Positions 1-12,151 are shown, numbered from the stretch's first letter. The stretch is 64,000 bases of DNA from Cherax quadricarinatus (GCF_038502225.1 NC_091307.1:22270673-22334672), one strand, 5' to 3'. The notes: generated from the letters alone by a model not told the origin. Made by a program: numbers and translations.

Positions 1-148
1 TTCAGAATGCAGGCACTGCACCTCCCACCTCCAGGGCTGCAGCATCCTCACCCTTCAGAGTGCAGGCACTGTACCTCCCACCTCCAGGGCTGCAGCATCC
101 TCACCCTTCAGAGTGCAGGCACTGTACCTCCCACCTCCAGGACTCAAG
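1..148. repeat. 53-bp tandem repeat, about 2.8 copies
   Basis: Units begin at 1, 54 and 107 with TTCAGA(A/G)TGCAGG and differ by one or two bases. The third unit is cut off where the sequence turns into unique DNA. Confidence 0.85.
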
Positions 149-983
149 TCTTGCTAGCTATACCGAGACATTATGAAGAAATGATGAGTTGTGTAAAGAG
201 GGTAAATGTAATGGCGGGGCAGAAATTAATGAAGGAACAGACCTGAGAGATTAAATAAAAAGCGACCGGGGGGGGGGGTGAAAGACAATAAAAGAGGCAA
301 AATAAGCAAGAATATCCAGTACCACCTCACATCTACTACACTACTGCGTTAGTAAATGGTTTAAAACGTTTATTGAAACAATTACAGATTATAAATCCAT
401 TCTCTCTCTCTCTCTCTCTCCCTCTCCTTTTCTCATTCATTGTTAGCCTCCCCTCCCTCCTACTTCCCTTGGCCCACCGTCTCTCCCTCCTCCATCCCTC
501 CCCTCCCCCCTCCAACCTCCCCCTACCCCCCACTTCAACATCCTCATTAGAGTTATCGATTCCGCTGATAATCACTTTGTTAAGCGAGAGATATTTTTGT
601 CGCTTCACTGTTATTATTATTATTAGTGTAATAATATCATTATTAATATTTAACAGTGATTAGTATTTAGAAAGTGATAGGTCATTTTGGCATGTATTGT
701 CATCATCATTATCGTCATTATCATCATCATTATGGTGCGTTATAAAAGTCCTCTTGTTTTGCTATAGAATATTTTCAGCTCTTCGTCTCACTGCCATAAG
801 GGCGTCTCTCCCCTGCCCCCTGCTTTTATTATTGCTTACTACTTTTATCTACCTATTCCTCTTCCCCTTATACTTTCTCCCCCCTCCCTTTCCTCTTCTC
901 ACGTTTATCTCCCCCCTTCCTTTTCCTTTCCTCATCCTGCCACTGCGAAGGTGAGAACCATGTCATTGAGCCGGAAGCTGATA
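149..983. other. No gene seen; low-complexity DNA
   Basis: The stretch holds a run of ten or so G near 268, a (TC)n tract at about 400-425, pyrimidine-rich DNA at 430-540 and 800-945, and ATC/ATT-rich DNA at 610-730. Open frames here follow from skewed composition and show no domain. Confidence 0.6.
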
Positions 984-3900
984 CTGTGGTGGGTGAGGAT
1001 GTCATCCATCTCTGTGGTGGGTGAGGATGTCATCCATCTCTGTGGTGGGTGAGGATGTCATCCATCTCTGTGGTGGGTGAGGATGTCATCCATCTCTGTG
1101 GTAGGTGAGGATGTCCTCCATCTCTGTGGTGGGTGAGGATGTCATCCATCTCTGTGGTGGGTGAGGATGTCATCCATCTGTGGTGGGTGAGGATGTCATC
1201 CATCTCTGTGGTGGGTGAGGATGTCATCCATCTCTGTGGTGGGTGAGGATGTCATCCACCTCTGTGGTGGGTGAGGATGTCATCCATCTGTGGTGGGTGA
1301 GGATGTCATCCATCTCTGTGGTGGGTGAGGATGTCATCCATCTCTGTGGTGGGTGAGGATGTCATCCATCTCTGTGGTGGGTGAGGATGTCATCCATCTC
1401 TGTGGTGGGTGAGGATGTCATCCATCTCTGTGGTGGGTGAGGATGTCCTCCATCTCTGTGGTGGGTGAGGATGTCATCCATCTCTGTGGTGGGTGAGGAT
1501 GTCCTCCATCTCTGTGGTGGGTGAGGATGTCATCCATCTCTGTGGTGGGTGAGGATGTCATCCATCTGTGGTGGGTGAGGATGTCATCCATCTCTGTGGT
1601 GGGTGAGGATGTCATCCATCTCTGTGGTGGGTGAGGATGTCCTCCATCTCTGTGGTGGGTGAGGATGTCATCCATCTCTGTGGTGGGTGAGGATGTCATC
1701 CATCTGTGGTGGGTGAGGATGTCATCCATCTCTGTGGTGGGTGAGGATGTCATCCATCTGTGGTGGGTGAGGATGTCATCCATCTGTGGTGGGTGAGGAT
1801 GTCATCCATCTCTGTGGTGGGTGAGGATGTCATCCATCTTTGTGGTGGGTGAGGATGTCATCCATCTCTGTGGTAGGTGAGGATGTCCTCCATCTGTGGT
1901 GGGTGAGGATGTCATCCATCTCTGTGGTAGGTGAGGATGTCATCCATCTCTGTGGTGGGTGAGGATGTCATCCATCTCTGTGGTGGGTGAGGATGTCATC
2001 CATCTCTGTGGTGGGTGAGGATGTCATCCATCTCTGTGGTGGGTGAGGATGTCATCCATCTCTGTGGAGGGTGAGGATGTCATCCATCTCTGTGGTGGGT
2101 GAGGATGTCATCCATCTCTGTGGTAGGTGAGGATGTCATCCATCTCTGTGGTGGGTGAGGATGTCATCCATCTCTGTGGTAGGTGAGGATGTCATCCATC
2201 TCTGTGGTGGGTGAGGATGTCATCCATCTCTGTGGTGGGTGAAGATGTCATCCATCTCTGTGGTGGGTGAGGATGTGATCCATCTCTGTGGTGGGTGAGG
2301 ATGTGATCCATCTCTGTGGTGGGTGAGGATGTGATCCATCTCTGTGGTGGGTGAGGATGTGATCCATCTCTGTGGTGGGTGAGGATGTCATCCATCTCTG
2401 TGGAGGGTGAGGATGTCATCCATCTCTGTGGAGGGTGAGGATGTCATCCATCTCTGTGGTGGGTGAGGATGTCATCCATCTCTGTGGTAGGTGAGGATGT
2501 CATCCATCTCTGTGGTGGGTGAGGATGTCATCCATCTCTGTGGTAGGTGAGGATGTCATCCATCTCTGTGGTGGGTGAGGATGTCATCCATCTCTGTGGT
2601 GGGTGAAGATGTCATCCATCTCTGTGGTGGGTGAGGATGTCATCCATCTCTGTGGTGGGTGAGGATGTCATCCATCTCTGTGGTGGGGGAAGATGTCATC
2701 CATCTCTGTGGTGGGTGAAGATGTCATCCATCTCTGTGGTGGGTGAGGATGTCATCCATCTCTGTGGTGGGTGAGGATGTCATCCATCTCTGTGGTGGGT
2801 GAGGATGTCATCCATCTCTGTGGTGGGTGAGGATGTCAGCCATCTCTGTGGTAGGTGAGGATGTCATCCATCTCTGTGGTGGGTGAGGATGTCATCCATC
2901 TCTGTGGTGGGTGAAGATGTCATCCATCTCTGTGGTGGGTGAGGATGTCATCCATCTCTGTGGTGGGTGAGGATGTCATCCATCTCTGTGGTGGGTGAGG
3001 ATGTCATCCATATCTGTGGTGGGTGAGGATGTCATCCATCTCTGTGGTGGGTGAGGATGTCATCCATCTCTGGTGGGTGAGGATGTCATCCATCTGTGTG
3101 GTGGGTGAGGATGTCAGCCATCTCTGTGGTAGGTGAGGATGTCAGCCATCTCTGTGGTGGGTGAGGATGTCATCCATCTCTGTGGTGGGTGAGGATGTCA
3201 TCCATCTCTGTGGTGGGTGAGGATGTCATCCATCTCTGTGGTGGGTGAGGATGTCATCCATCTCTGTGGTGGGTGAGGATGTCATCCATCTCTGTGGTGG
3301 GTGAGGATGTCATCCATCTCTGTGGTGGGTGAGGATGTCATCCATCTGTGTGGTGGGTGAGGATGTCAGCCATCTCTGTGGTGGGTGAGGATGTCAGCTA
3401 TCTCTGTGGTGGGTGAGGATGTCATCCATCTCTGTGGTGGGTGAGGATGTCATCCATCTCATTGGTGGGTGAAGATGTCATCCATCTCTGTGGTGGGTGA
3501 AGATGTCATCCATCTCTGTGGTGGGTGAGGATGTCATCCATCTCTGTGGTGGGTGAGGATGTCATCCATCTCTGTGGTGGGTGAGGATGTCATCCATCTC
3601 TGTGGTGGGTGAGGATGTCATCCATCTCTGTGGTGGGTGAGGATGTCATCCATCTCTGTGGTGGGTGAGGATGTCATCCATCTCTGTGGTGGGTGAGGAT
3701 GTCAGCCATCTCTGTGGTAGGTGAGGATGTCATCCATCTCTGTGGTGGGTGAGGATGTCATCCATCTCTGTGGTGGGTGAGGATGTCATCCATCTCTGTG
3801 GTGGGTGAGGATGTCATCCATCTCTGTGGTGGGTGAGGATGTCATCCATCTCTGTGGTGGGTGAGGATGTCATCCATCTCTGTGGTGGGTGAGGATGTCA

Positions 3901-4270
3901 TCCATCTCTGTGGTGGGTGAGGATGTCATCCATCTCTGTGGTGGGTGAGGATGTCATCCATCTCTGTGGTGGGTGAGGATGTCATCCATCTCTGTGGTGG
4001 GGGAGGATGTCAGCCATATCTGTGGTGGGTGAGGATGTCATCCATCTCTGTGGTGGGTGAGGATGTCATCCATCTCTGTGGTGGGGGAGGATGTCAGCCA
4101 TCTCTGTGGTGGGTGAGGATGTCATCCATCTCTGTGGTGGGTGAGGATGTCAGCCATCTCTGTGGTGGGTGAGGGGTGTAATCCATCTCTGTGGTGGGTG
4201 AGGATGTCAGCCATCTCTGTGGTGGGTGAGGGGTGTAATCCATCTCTGTGGTGGGTGAGGATATCATCCA
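984..4270. repeat. 28-bp minisatellite, about 117 copies
   Basis: The unit contains GTGGGTGAGGATGTCATCC followed by ATCTCTGTG. Variants are clustered. Units shortened by 2 bp lie almost all before 1900, GTCCTCC variants lie between 1100 and 1900, four consecutive GTGATCC units lie at about 2270-2365, and GTCAGCC variants occur only after 2830. The last 100 bp carry a two-unit higher-order repeat with GGGGTGTAATCC. 28 is not a multiple of 3, so the frames rotate and the apparent proteins are artefacts. Confidence 0.97.
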
Positions 4271-4430
4271 CAAATGTAGTGCCATAACTGCCTTCATAGC
4301 CTCTATCAGTAACTCTCATAACATCACAGTAGAGTTCACTCCACAGAAGAGTTTGATCTTTCTAAAATCATTGAGCCTTTTCATTAAAACAGCTAACAGG
4401 TTCTAGTCCAGAACAACTGATAACTAATTG

Positions 4431-4556
4431 TCAGTCTTCATGGCCCTACTCTCCTTATTCATAGTGTCAGTCTTCATGGCCCTACTCTCCTTATTCATAA
4501 TGTCAGTCTTCATGGCCCTACTCTCCTTATTCATAGTGTCAGTCTTCATGGCCCTG
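4431..4556. repeat. 36-bp tandem repeat, 3.5 copies
   Basis: Units start at 4431, 4467, 4503 and 4539 with TCAGTCTTCATGGCCCT. The surrounding 4271-4868 stretch holds no gene, only a short (AC)n at about 4643-4660 and pyrimidine-rich DNA with (CTTC)n at about 4660-4730. Confidence 0.9.
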
Positions 4557-4868
4557 GACTTTTCAATCTACAACCAACAAGACTAGGTTAAAATAGGCAC
4601 GACCAGGAGCTGAGACTCTACCCTCCTTGCACCCACAATTGAGTACACACACACACACACCTTAATCTTTCAACTATCCTTTCTCCCTCCTTTACTTCCT
4701 TTTCTCCCTTCCTTCCTTCCTTCCTTCCTTGCAGCCGCCATCAAAATGTCTGTGCAGGTGTCAGGTGGCAATTAGTGAGAGGAACTACTGACAACCTGCA
4801 CCACATCCAATCATCATAATATTGTGCAAATAATGACCTGTAAGCGAATAGCATTTGAACGTTATAGT

Positions 4869-5806
<938 letters not shown>

Positions 5807-5840
<34 letters not shown>
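5807..5840. repeat. (TG)n microsatellite at the 5' side of the CR1 copy
   Basis: About 17 TG units follow directly on the truncated CR1 sequence, so the fragment is bounded by TG on both sides. Confidence 0.9.
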
Positions 5841-5842
<2 letters not shown>

Positions 5843-5903
5843 CTCGCGCACGAGCGTGCGTACATCAGTGCGAGTCGAAGACAGCTATGGAAGGGGACAA
5901 TCT

Positions 5904-6210
5904 TTGTTGGTCACTGACCTGGCCATTCTGTTGGTCCCTGACCTGGCCACACACTGCTGGTCTCTGACCTGGCCATACTTTGCTGGTCTCTGACCTGGCC
6001 ACACACTACTGGCCTCAGACCTGGCCGCACTCTGTTGGTCTCTGACCTGGCCACACACTGTTGGTATCTGACCTGACCACACACTGCTGGTCTCTGATAT
6101 GGCTGCACTCTTTTGGTCTCTGACCTAGCCACACTTTGCTAGTCTCTGACCTAGCCACACTTTGCTAGTCTCTGACCTGGTCACACTCTACTGGCCTCTG
6201 ACCTGGCCGC
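5904..6210. repeat. 26-bp tandem repeat, about 12 copies
   Basis: Degenerate units of the type GGTCTCTGACCTGGCC followed by ACACACTGCT. Substitutions are frequent, so the array is older than the 28-bp one. Confidence 0.9.
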
Positions 6211-6338
6211 AATGTTTTTGACACACTGCCTGCCTGAAGACCTGTCTGCCTGCCGTCCTGCCTTCTTGAAGGTCTTCGTCTGTAGCTGCTCTCCTAGCCT
6301 TGCTCTACTTCCTTCTCTTTTTCTCCCCTCTCTCTTCT

Positions 6339-6341
<3 letters not shown>

Positions 6342-6432
<91 letters not shown>
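6342..6432. repeat. (TC)n microsatellite
   Basis: A pure CT run. It is followed at 6479-6530 by a short CAC/ATC trinucleotide tract that reads as polyhistidine in one frame and is not coding. Confidence 0.95.
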
Positions 6433-6435
<3 letters not shown>

Positions 6436-6532
6436 TCTTCAAATATGGGCAGTGTTTGTCTTTTATGGTGTGGCCATTCATCACCATCACCACCATCACC
6501 ACCACCACAACCACCATCACCACTCATCCAAA

Positions 6533-6928
6533 ATATTGATCCATCTGTAGATATTAACCTCTGCCTATTCCCAGACAAAGATCTATCCCTCAGATCAAGA
6601 CTTCTGTATATCCCCTAGACAAAGACCTATATCTATCCCCCACCTTTAGATAAAGACCTCTGTACGTTGAAAAAAAGACGATATAGAGCGTAGTTTTTGC
6701 GTCTACGAAGATCAAAGGGTGTGTGAAAGATACGCTTTGGCAGAGTTCTTTAGGGAGCAGCTGCACGAGGCGTACAAACCTTGTCTCAGGCGTAGATCCT
6801 GCGTAGTTCTTGTTATTTAGCATGTGTGTGTAGTGCTAGTAGTAGTAGTATCAGTCGTAGTAGTAGCAGTAGTAATAATAGCAGAAGTAATCTGCCTAAG
6901 GCTATTTGTCAATTATAATCTTAGAGTG
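6533..6928. other. No gene seen
   Basis: Unique-looking sequence with a short degenerate direct repeat (AGACAAAGA-CT, 6570-6665) and a TAG/TAA trinucleotide tract at 6837-6890. No splice-bounded open frame was convincing. Confidence 0.5.
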
Positions 6929-6967
6929 TTGTGTGTGTGTGTGCGTAGGTGGGTGGGTGTGGGTGTA

Positions 6968-7006
<39 letters not shown>

Positions 7007-7220
7007 GTGGGTCGGTGTTTGGGTGGGTAGGTAGGTAGGTAGGTGGGTAGGTGTGGGTGGGTGGGTAGGTAGGTAGGTAGGTGGGTGTGTGTGTGGATGT
7101 GGGTGGGTGGGTGTGTGGGTGGGTGTGTGGGTGGGTGGGTGGGTGTGTGGGTGGGTGGGTGTGTGTGTGTGTGGGTGTGGGTGGGTGGGTGTGTGTGTGT
7201 GTGTGGGTGGGTGTGGGTGT
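6929..7220. repeat. GT / GGGT / GGTA low-complexity array
   Basis: Mixed GTGTG, GGGTG and GGTAGGTA blocks. It is not the arthropod telomere repeat TTAGG. A related block lies at 7511-7639; the 290 bp between holds no recognisable gene. Confidence 0.93.
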
Positions 7221-7510
7221 ATCATGTGGGGTTCGAACACGTGGATAGGGTAAAGAAATACTCACGTAGGCTGGAAGTACGTATATTACGGATAATGTGG
7301 GAAGCGCCAAACAGCCGGCCTGCCTCCTTGCTCTCTCTCGTAAGACTAACTGACCCCAGTACCCATATGTGAGGGGGGTGTTTGAATACTGCTGTGGTCA
7401 GCAACAATATGAATACAGACAGTGATTCACGCAGAGACGGTTGGTAGTGAGTCATCTACTGGTACACTGGTTACTGGTAACTGGTTACTGGAACTGGTAC
7501 TACTACTGAG

Positions 7511-7639
7511 AGGTGGGTGGGTAGGTAGGTGGGTGGGTGTGTGTGTGGGTGTGGGTGGGTGGGTAGGTAGATGGGTGGGTAGGTAGGTGGGTGTGTGGGT
7601 GGGTGTGTGTGGGTGGGTGTGTGTGGGTGGGTGTGTGGT
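7511..7639. repeat. GGGT / GGTA / GT array, second block
   Basis: Same composition as the block at 6929-7220 and probably of common origin, since both pass through GGTAGGTAGGTGGG. Confidence 0.9.
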
Positions 7640-7708
7640 CTAAGGGTGAGGGGCCATGACGTCAGGACCACTACCATAGCTCCAAGCCACCGTCGTGACA
7701 GACCACTG

Positions 7709-7937
7709 CTATGGCACCATCTCATTTACCATGTATTTCTTCTGCCATGGCACCATCTCATCTACCATGGCACCATCTTATCTACCATGGCACCATCTTA
7801 TCTACCATGGCACCATCTTATATACCATGGCACCATCTCATCTACCATGGCACCATCTTATCTACCATGGCACCATCTTATCTACCATGGCACCATCTTA
7901 TATACCATGGCACCATTTTATCTACTATGGCATCATT
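7709..7937. repeat. 20-bp tandem repeat, about 11 copies
   Basis: The unit is CTACCATGGCACCATCTTAT with T/C and ATA/ATC variants. It stays open in all forward frames, which is an artefact. Confidence 0.95.
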
Positions 7938-7976
7938 ACAGTTTGAACAGGAATTCCCTTTTCATAGCTTCGCGTT

Positions 7977-8158
7977 GAGGGAGGTGAGGTGAGGGAGTGA
8001 GGGGAAGTGGAGGGTGAGGGGAAGGAGTGAGGGGAAGTGGAGGGTGAGGGGAGGGAGTGACGGGAAGTGGAGGGTGAGGGGAGGGAGTGAGGGGAAGTGG
8101 AGGGTGAGGGGAGGGAGTGACGGGAAGTGGAGGGTGAGGGGAGGGAGTGAGGGGAAGT
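7977..8158. repeat. 30-bp G-rich tandem repeat, about 6 copies
   Basis: Units of AGGGTGAGGGGAGGGAGTGA plus GGGGAAGTGG; alternate units carry GTGACGGG, giving a weak 60-bp higher-order period. The pyrimidine-rich 8159-8451 stretch that follows holds no gene I can support. Confidence 0.92.
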
Positions 8159-8451
8159 CATGTTGACACATAATGAGACTCCCTCCACACATCTTGTCTT
8201 CCTCAGTGCTACCCTTTCATTCCCCTTACCCCTTTGTTCCCCTCACCCCAATCCCCTTACTCCTCCCCCCCCTCCAGTCCCCTTGCTCCTCTATCCCTCT
8301 CATTCTGTTCCCTTTACAGGTCTGTCTCGCCATTAGCGGACGTTTCGAGCCTTCACTACTCAATGCGTTGAACTCACACGGGTTTAACTCTTCTTCGTAT
8401 TAAATATGTGTTTCTTCCCTTCCCCTCATTGCCCCTCACGACTCCGTTTTA

Positions 8452-9012
8452 GGTATCCCCCAAACAGTTAATGGTTAAGGTATCCCCCTAAAACGTTTAA
8501 TGGTTAAGGTATCCCCCTAAAACGTTTAATGGTTAAGGTATCCACCTAATACGTTTAATGGTTAAGGTATCCCCCTAAAACGTTTAATGGTTAAGGTATC
8601 CCCATAAAACGTTTAATGGTTAAGGTGTCCCCCTAAAACGTTTAATGGTTAAGGTATCCCCCTAAAACGTTTAATGGTTAAGGTATCCCCCTAAAACGTT
8701 TAATGGTTAAGGTATCCCCCTAAAACGTTTAATGGTTAAGGTATCCCCCTAAAACGTTTAATGGTTAAGGTATCCCCCTAAAACGTTTAATGGTTAAGGT
8801 ATCCCCCTAAAACGTTTAATGGTTAAGGTATCCCCCTAAAACGTTTAATGGTTAAGGTATCCCCCTAAAACGTTTAATGGTTAAGGTATCCCCCTAAAAC
8901 GTTTAATGGTTAAGGTATCCCCCTAAAACGTTTAATGGTTAAGGTGTCCCCCTAAAACGTTTAATGGTTAAGGTATCCCCCTAAAACGTTTAATGGATAA
9001 GGTATCCCCCTT
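8452..9012. repeat. 29-bp tandem repeat, about 19 copies
   Basis: The unit contains GGTATCCCCCTAAAACG and TTTAATGGTTAA. Copies are almost identical, which suggests recent expansion or homogenisation. Confidence 0.96.
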
Positions 9013-9138
9013 AGACCGAGTCATGATTGTTTTTTCCTCAAGCGTTTAGCTTACACCTTGTGAACGTCTCATCCTATCGGCTTCGAACTCCCACCGTTGG
9101 TCTACTGTAACCAGGGAAAGATTCTTGCAGCTTACGGC

Positions 9139-9220
9139 ATGTGGAGAGCGAAACGTTGCCACAATAAAATGTCGCATTAGTTGCACTTGTGTCCTTTTAC
9201 CTAACATATTGTGGGTAATT
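9139..9220 (+). mobile_element. Foldback-repeat family A, solo copy with GAGAGCGAAACG
   Basis: Same sequence as the copies at 52870-52983 (-) and 53811-53925 (+), recognised by GAGAGCGAAACGTTGCCAC and the downstream GTTGCACTTGTGTCC. The half of the hammerhead-like core before stem II is replaced by unrelated sequence here. The flanking DNA (9013-9138 and 9221-9470) holds no gene. Confidence 0.7.
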
Positions 9221-9470
9221 CTACCAACATTATTGCAATGTGTAAACGTCCTGTGGTTAATTCCCGGTTTTGGTTTCCAGGTAATATCTTGCAAAAGCTT
9301 CTGCCGATTAGCTTTAAGCTTTTCAACACTGGGTTATCCTACTTGGTAGAGAGTTGGGATTGTTATTGGGGCGTTTAAGGGATACCTTTTCAATTTTATT
9401 AAAAAAAAATAATAGTGGGATGTTGTTTTCAATTATATAAATTCATATGTATACATGTTCACATGTATAT

Positions 9471-9544
<74 letters not shown>
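9471..9544. repeat. (CA)n microsatellite
   Basis: A pure CA run that ends exactly where a CR1 fragment begins. Confidence 0.97.
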
Positions 9545-9546
<2 letters not shown>

Positions 9547-9846
9547 GGACAAGGACAGGATGTTCCAGGGAGGGGACACAGAAACAAGAGGCCACAATTG
9601 GAAGTTGAAGACACAAATGAGTCAGAGAGATTGTAGGAAGTATTTCTTCAGTCATAGAGTTGTAAGGCAGTGGAATAGCCTAGAAAATGACGTAGTGGAG
9701 GCAGGAACCATACACAGTTTTAAGACGAGGTTTGATAAAGCTCATGGAGCGGGGAGAGAGAGGGTCTAGTAGCAACCGGTGAAGAGGCGGGGCCAGGAGC
9801 TAGGACTCGACCCCTGCAACCACAAATAGGTGAGCAAATAGGTGAG
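9545..9846 (+). pseudogene. CR1-like LINE 3' fragment
   Basis: The forward frame gives the last 75 or so codons of the CR1 reverse transcriptase ORF, with blocks RMFQGGDTETRGHNW and YFFSHRVVRQWNSL, then the short 3' UTR with GAAGAGGCGGGGCCAGGAGC. The tail has two AGGTGAGCA motifs followed by (CA)n. It is 5'-truncated directly at a (CA)n run, so AC repeats lie on both sides. The catalytic part of the enzyme is absent. Confidence 0.88.
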
Positions 9847-10081
9847 CACACACACACATGCATCCACATATACGTGTCTCTACATTTTTTCTGTATTGGA
9901 ATTCTGTGACCACCCTACACTGTTCCTTTTGCATGTTGTGAAGTAGAGGGGGCTAGGGTTACGACACACCTTGGATCGTCTAGGATCGATACTCCTCTAG
10001 CTGTATTATATTTAATGAAGCGCTAAATGCGTATGAGTTTCTAAGTGTAAGCAGTAGTCTCTCGAGTCTCCGTCTACTAAC

Positions 10082-10146
10082 CTGTAGCCTGGTCTGGGAT
10101 CGGGCCGCGGGGGCGTTGACCCCCCGACACGTCCTTCAGGTATCCT
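10082..10146 (+). mobile_element. LINE family-2 3' tail, solo
   Basis: Carries the tail block CGGGCCGCGGGGGCGTTGAC that ends the longer family-2 copies (for example 17587-18099). Only about 65 bp remain. Confidence 0.6.
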
Positions 10147-10260
10147 GTGAGCATCGTGTGTCTGACTAGTCAAACTGTTGTTGGCCGCCTTTAGTGTTTA
10201 GCAACAAAACGACCAGGGTATGATTATATTCTTCTGTTCAGTCTTACTATTCTCTGTAGT

Positions 10261-10330
10261 GGATTACTGAAGCCACTAGTGGGCGAAACGTCTCCACAGG
10301 TGTGGCACATATGTTTTACTCATCTACTCT
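10261..10330 (+). mobile_element. Foldback-family fragment with hammerhead-like core
   Basis: The core reads CTGAAG, then CCACTAGTGG (a self-complementary stem II), then GCGAAACGTC. It matches the hammerhead order, but A9 of CUGANGA appears missing. It lies 150 bp upstream of the plexin-like exon, in the presumed intron. Confidence 0.5.
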
Positions 10331-10332
10331 TG

Positions 10333-10430
10333 TACAGGGTGACCCAAAAGTCTGGACACAGGAATTATTACTGATATTCTGTTGAGTATGAGTCTGTCGA
10401 AATTTCGCCCACGTGTCTAGACTTTTGGTA
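10333..10430. mobile_element. Short Tc1/mariner-like MITE remnant
   Basis: The left end is TACAGGGTGACCCAAAAGTC and the right end is the near-complement, ending AGACTTTTGGTA. Terminal inverted repeats are about 18 bp with TA at both outer edges, as expected for a TA target-site duplication. The 60-bp interior has no coding capacity. CAGGGTGNCCCAAAAGTC ends are typical of the IS630-Tc1-mariner group as I remember it. Confidence 0.55.
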
Positions 10431-10476
10431 TAGCAATAATACTGTAAGTAATGAGAGGTGTCTGGTTGTTGCACAG

Positions 10477-10605
10477 ATCCTGGTGGCGTCGTCAGAGGAG
10501 GCTGCGGAGTACGAGGAGGTAGTAGTGGATCCTGACTACCCTATCCTGCCTGACATGCGCTTCAGCAGCGACCGTCGCTTTCTCTACGTCATCTCCACCA
10601 GCAAG
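10477..10605 (+). CDS. Single exon resembling the end of a plexin sema domain
   Basis: The exon is bounded by a pyrimidine-containing acceptor (TTGTTGCACAG, ending 10476) and a consensus donor (AAG|GTAAGC, GT at 10606). It is 129 bp, exactly 43 codons, and appears phase 0 at both ends. The encoded peptide is acidic at first (residues about 6-17), then has the block DPDYPILPDMRFSSDRRFLY and ends VISTSK before the intron. In plexins the last sema blade has the form P(V/I)LxDMxxSxDxxxLYVMTxxxV just before the first PSI domain; this is recalled family knowledge, not a search result. Plexins are membrane receptors for semaphorins in axon guidance. No neighbouring exon was found in the window, so flanking introns would exceed 10 kb upstream and probably 50 kb downstream. 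A semaphorin-like or other beta-propeller protein is the alternative. Confidence 0.55.
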
Positions 10606-11410
10606 GTAAGCACTATCGCCATCACTACTATCCCCATCACCACCATTTTTTTTGTCATCTGTAGCAGGAAGGTAAGTACCTCTACAACCAGGAGGGCCTC
10701 CAGAGATTTAAGTGATCACAGTTACTGCTGTGAGTTTGTTGTTGTATGTTATTACATTACGTATATGATAAACTGTTGCCTGTTCTGATTAATATTTATT
10801 CCTCTAGAAAATATGACTGGGGGCCTCACAGTACCTGTAACTCATGGGCCTACAAAATATTAATCCGGCTGTGTCTACCATTACCACTTCCAACAGTAAC
10901 ATTACCTACCGAGCAGTTGACACCAGCAACCAGCCGTCACTTTCCTCCCAGCACTCGACGCCCACGTCTCTCTCTTCCAGGATACTGATAATTACCTCAA
11001 TTAAAAACTTATTTTACATCAATCTGAGAGAAAGTAAAAGTTTTGTAGAGATAAACCTGTGTATGTGTATGTGTGTATGTGTATGTGTGTGTGTGTAGAT
11101 CATGTTTTAACGGTTTAATTCATGCAGATTATTTGCTCAAACTTGCTACCGTTGCTTATTAGCCTTTTTTCTGGTATCAGATTACCCTTGTCGTTATATA
11201 TGATTGGCTCACGCCTTCCCTTGTTTTGTAACTGGGAGTTGTGGACTGTGTCAGAGTGATTCGCGTGTCTGGAGGCGTGGTTATAGCCAGGCAGTAATGC
11301 CGTAATTCATTTGAGGTTGACAACCATAGTCCTGGAAGCGGAGACGTGGCTATTGTGACGTTGTCGAGGGTAGTTATTGTGTACTCAGCAAGCTGTGCTT
11401 GGCTGAGTGG
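10606..11410. other. Presumed intron, no further exon seen
   Basis: Contains a second donor-like GGAAGGTAAGTACC at about 10667-10680 without an acceptor-bounded frame, and a (TG)n/TATG tract at 11059-11097. Open frames here lack recognisable domains. Confidence 0.5.
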
Positions 11411-12008
11411 GTCGGCCTCCAGGGAGGGAGACAACTAGGTGAGGTGTAGGTTGACCTTCAGGGAGGGAGGGGAGACTCGGATAGGTGAGGTGTAAATTGA
11501 CCTCCAGGGAGGGAGACTTGGCTAGGTGAGGTGTAAGTCGACCTCCAGGGAGGGAGGGAAGACTTGGCTAGGTGAGGTATAAGTCGACCTCCAGGGAGGG
11601 AGGGTGGGGAGACTCGGCTAGGTGAGGTTTAAGTTGACCTCCAGGGAGGGAGGGTGGGGAGACTCGGCTAGGTGAGGTTTAAGTTGACCTCCAGGGAGGG
11701 AGGGGGGGGAGACTCGGCTAGGCGAGGTGTAAGTTGACTTCCAGGGAGGGAGGGGAGACTCGGCTAGGTAAGGTGTAAGTTGACCTCCAAGGAGGGAGGG
11801 GAGACTCGGCTAGGTAAGGTGTAAGTTGACCTCCAGGGAGGGAGGGGAGACTCGGCTAGGTAAGGTGTAAGTTGGCCTCCAGGGAGGGAGGGGAGACTCG
11901 GCTAGGTAAGGTGTAAGTTGACCTCCAGGGAGAGAGGGGAGACTCGGCTAGGTAAGGTGTAAGTTGACCTCCAAGGGGGGAGGGGAGACTCGGCTAGGTA
12001 AGGTGTAA
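11411..12008. repeat. 46-bp tandem repeat, about 12 copies
   Basis: The unit contains GGTGTAAGTTGACCTCCAGG and a G-rich GGAGGGAGGGGAGACTCGGC. Early units vary in G-run length; units after 11750 share GGTAAGG in place of GGTGAGG, so the array grew by duplicating one variant block. Confidence 0.94.
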
Positions 12009-12103
12009 GACTACGAGAAAGTAGTAATAACTGTGTGACTGTATACATGTAGGAACACTTACTACACAATCACTTGTACGTCTTGTGGCCAGCGTTGCGC
12101 GTC

Positions 12104-12104
<1 letters not shown>

Positions 12105-12151
<47 letters not shown>
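12105..12151. repeat. (AC)n microsatellite
   Basis: Preceded by CGCGCGC, a common flank of mutated AC arrays. Confidence 0.95.

Noticed and set aside
984..4270. CRISPR-like regular array
   Set aside because: Units are contiguous with no unique spacers, and the context is eukaryotic.
984..4319. Repetitive peptides with MTSSPTTEMDDILTHHR
   Set aside because: Translation of the 28-bp minisatellite; the unit is not a multiple of 3 and frames rotate.
6929..7639. Telomere-like G-rich repeat
   Set aside because: Blocks are GGGT, GGTA and GT, not TTAGG, and lie far from any end context.
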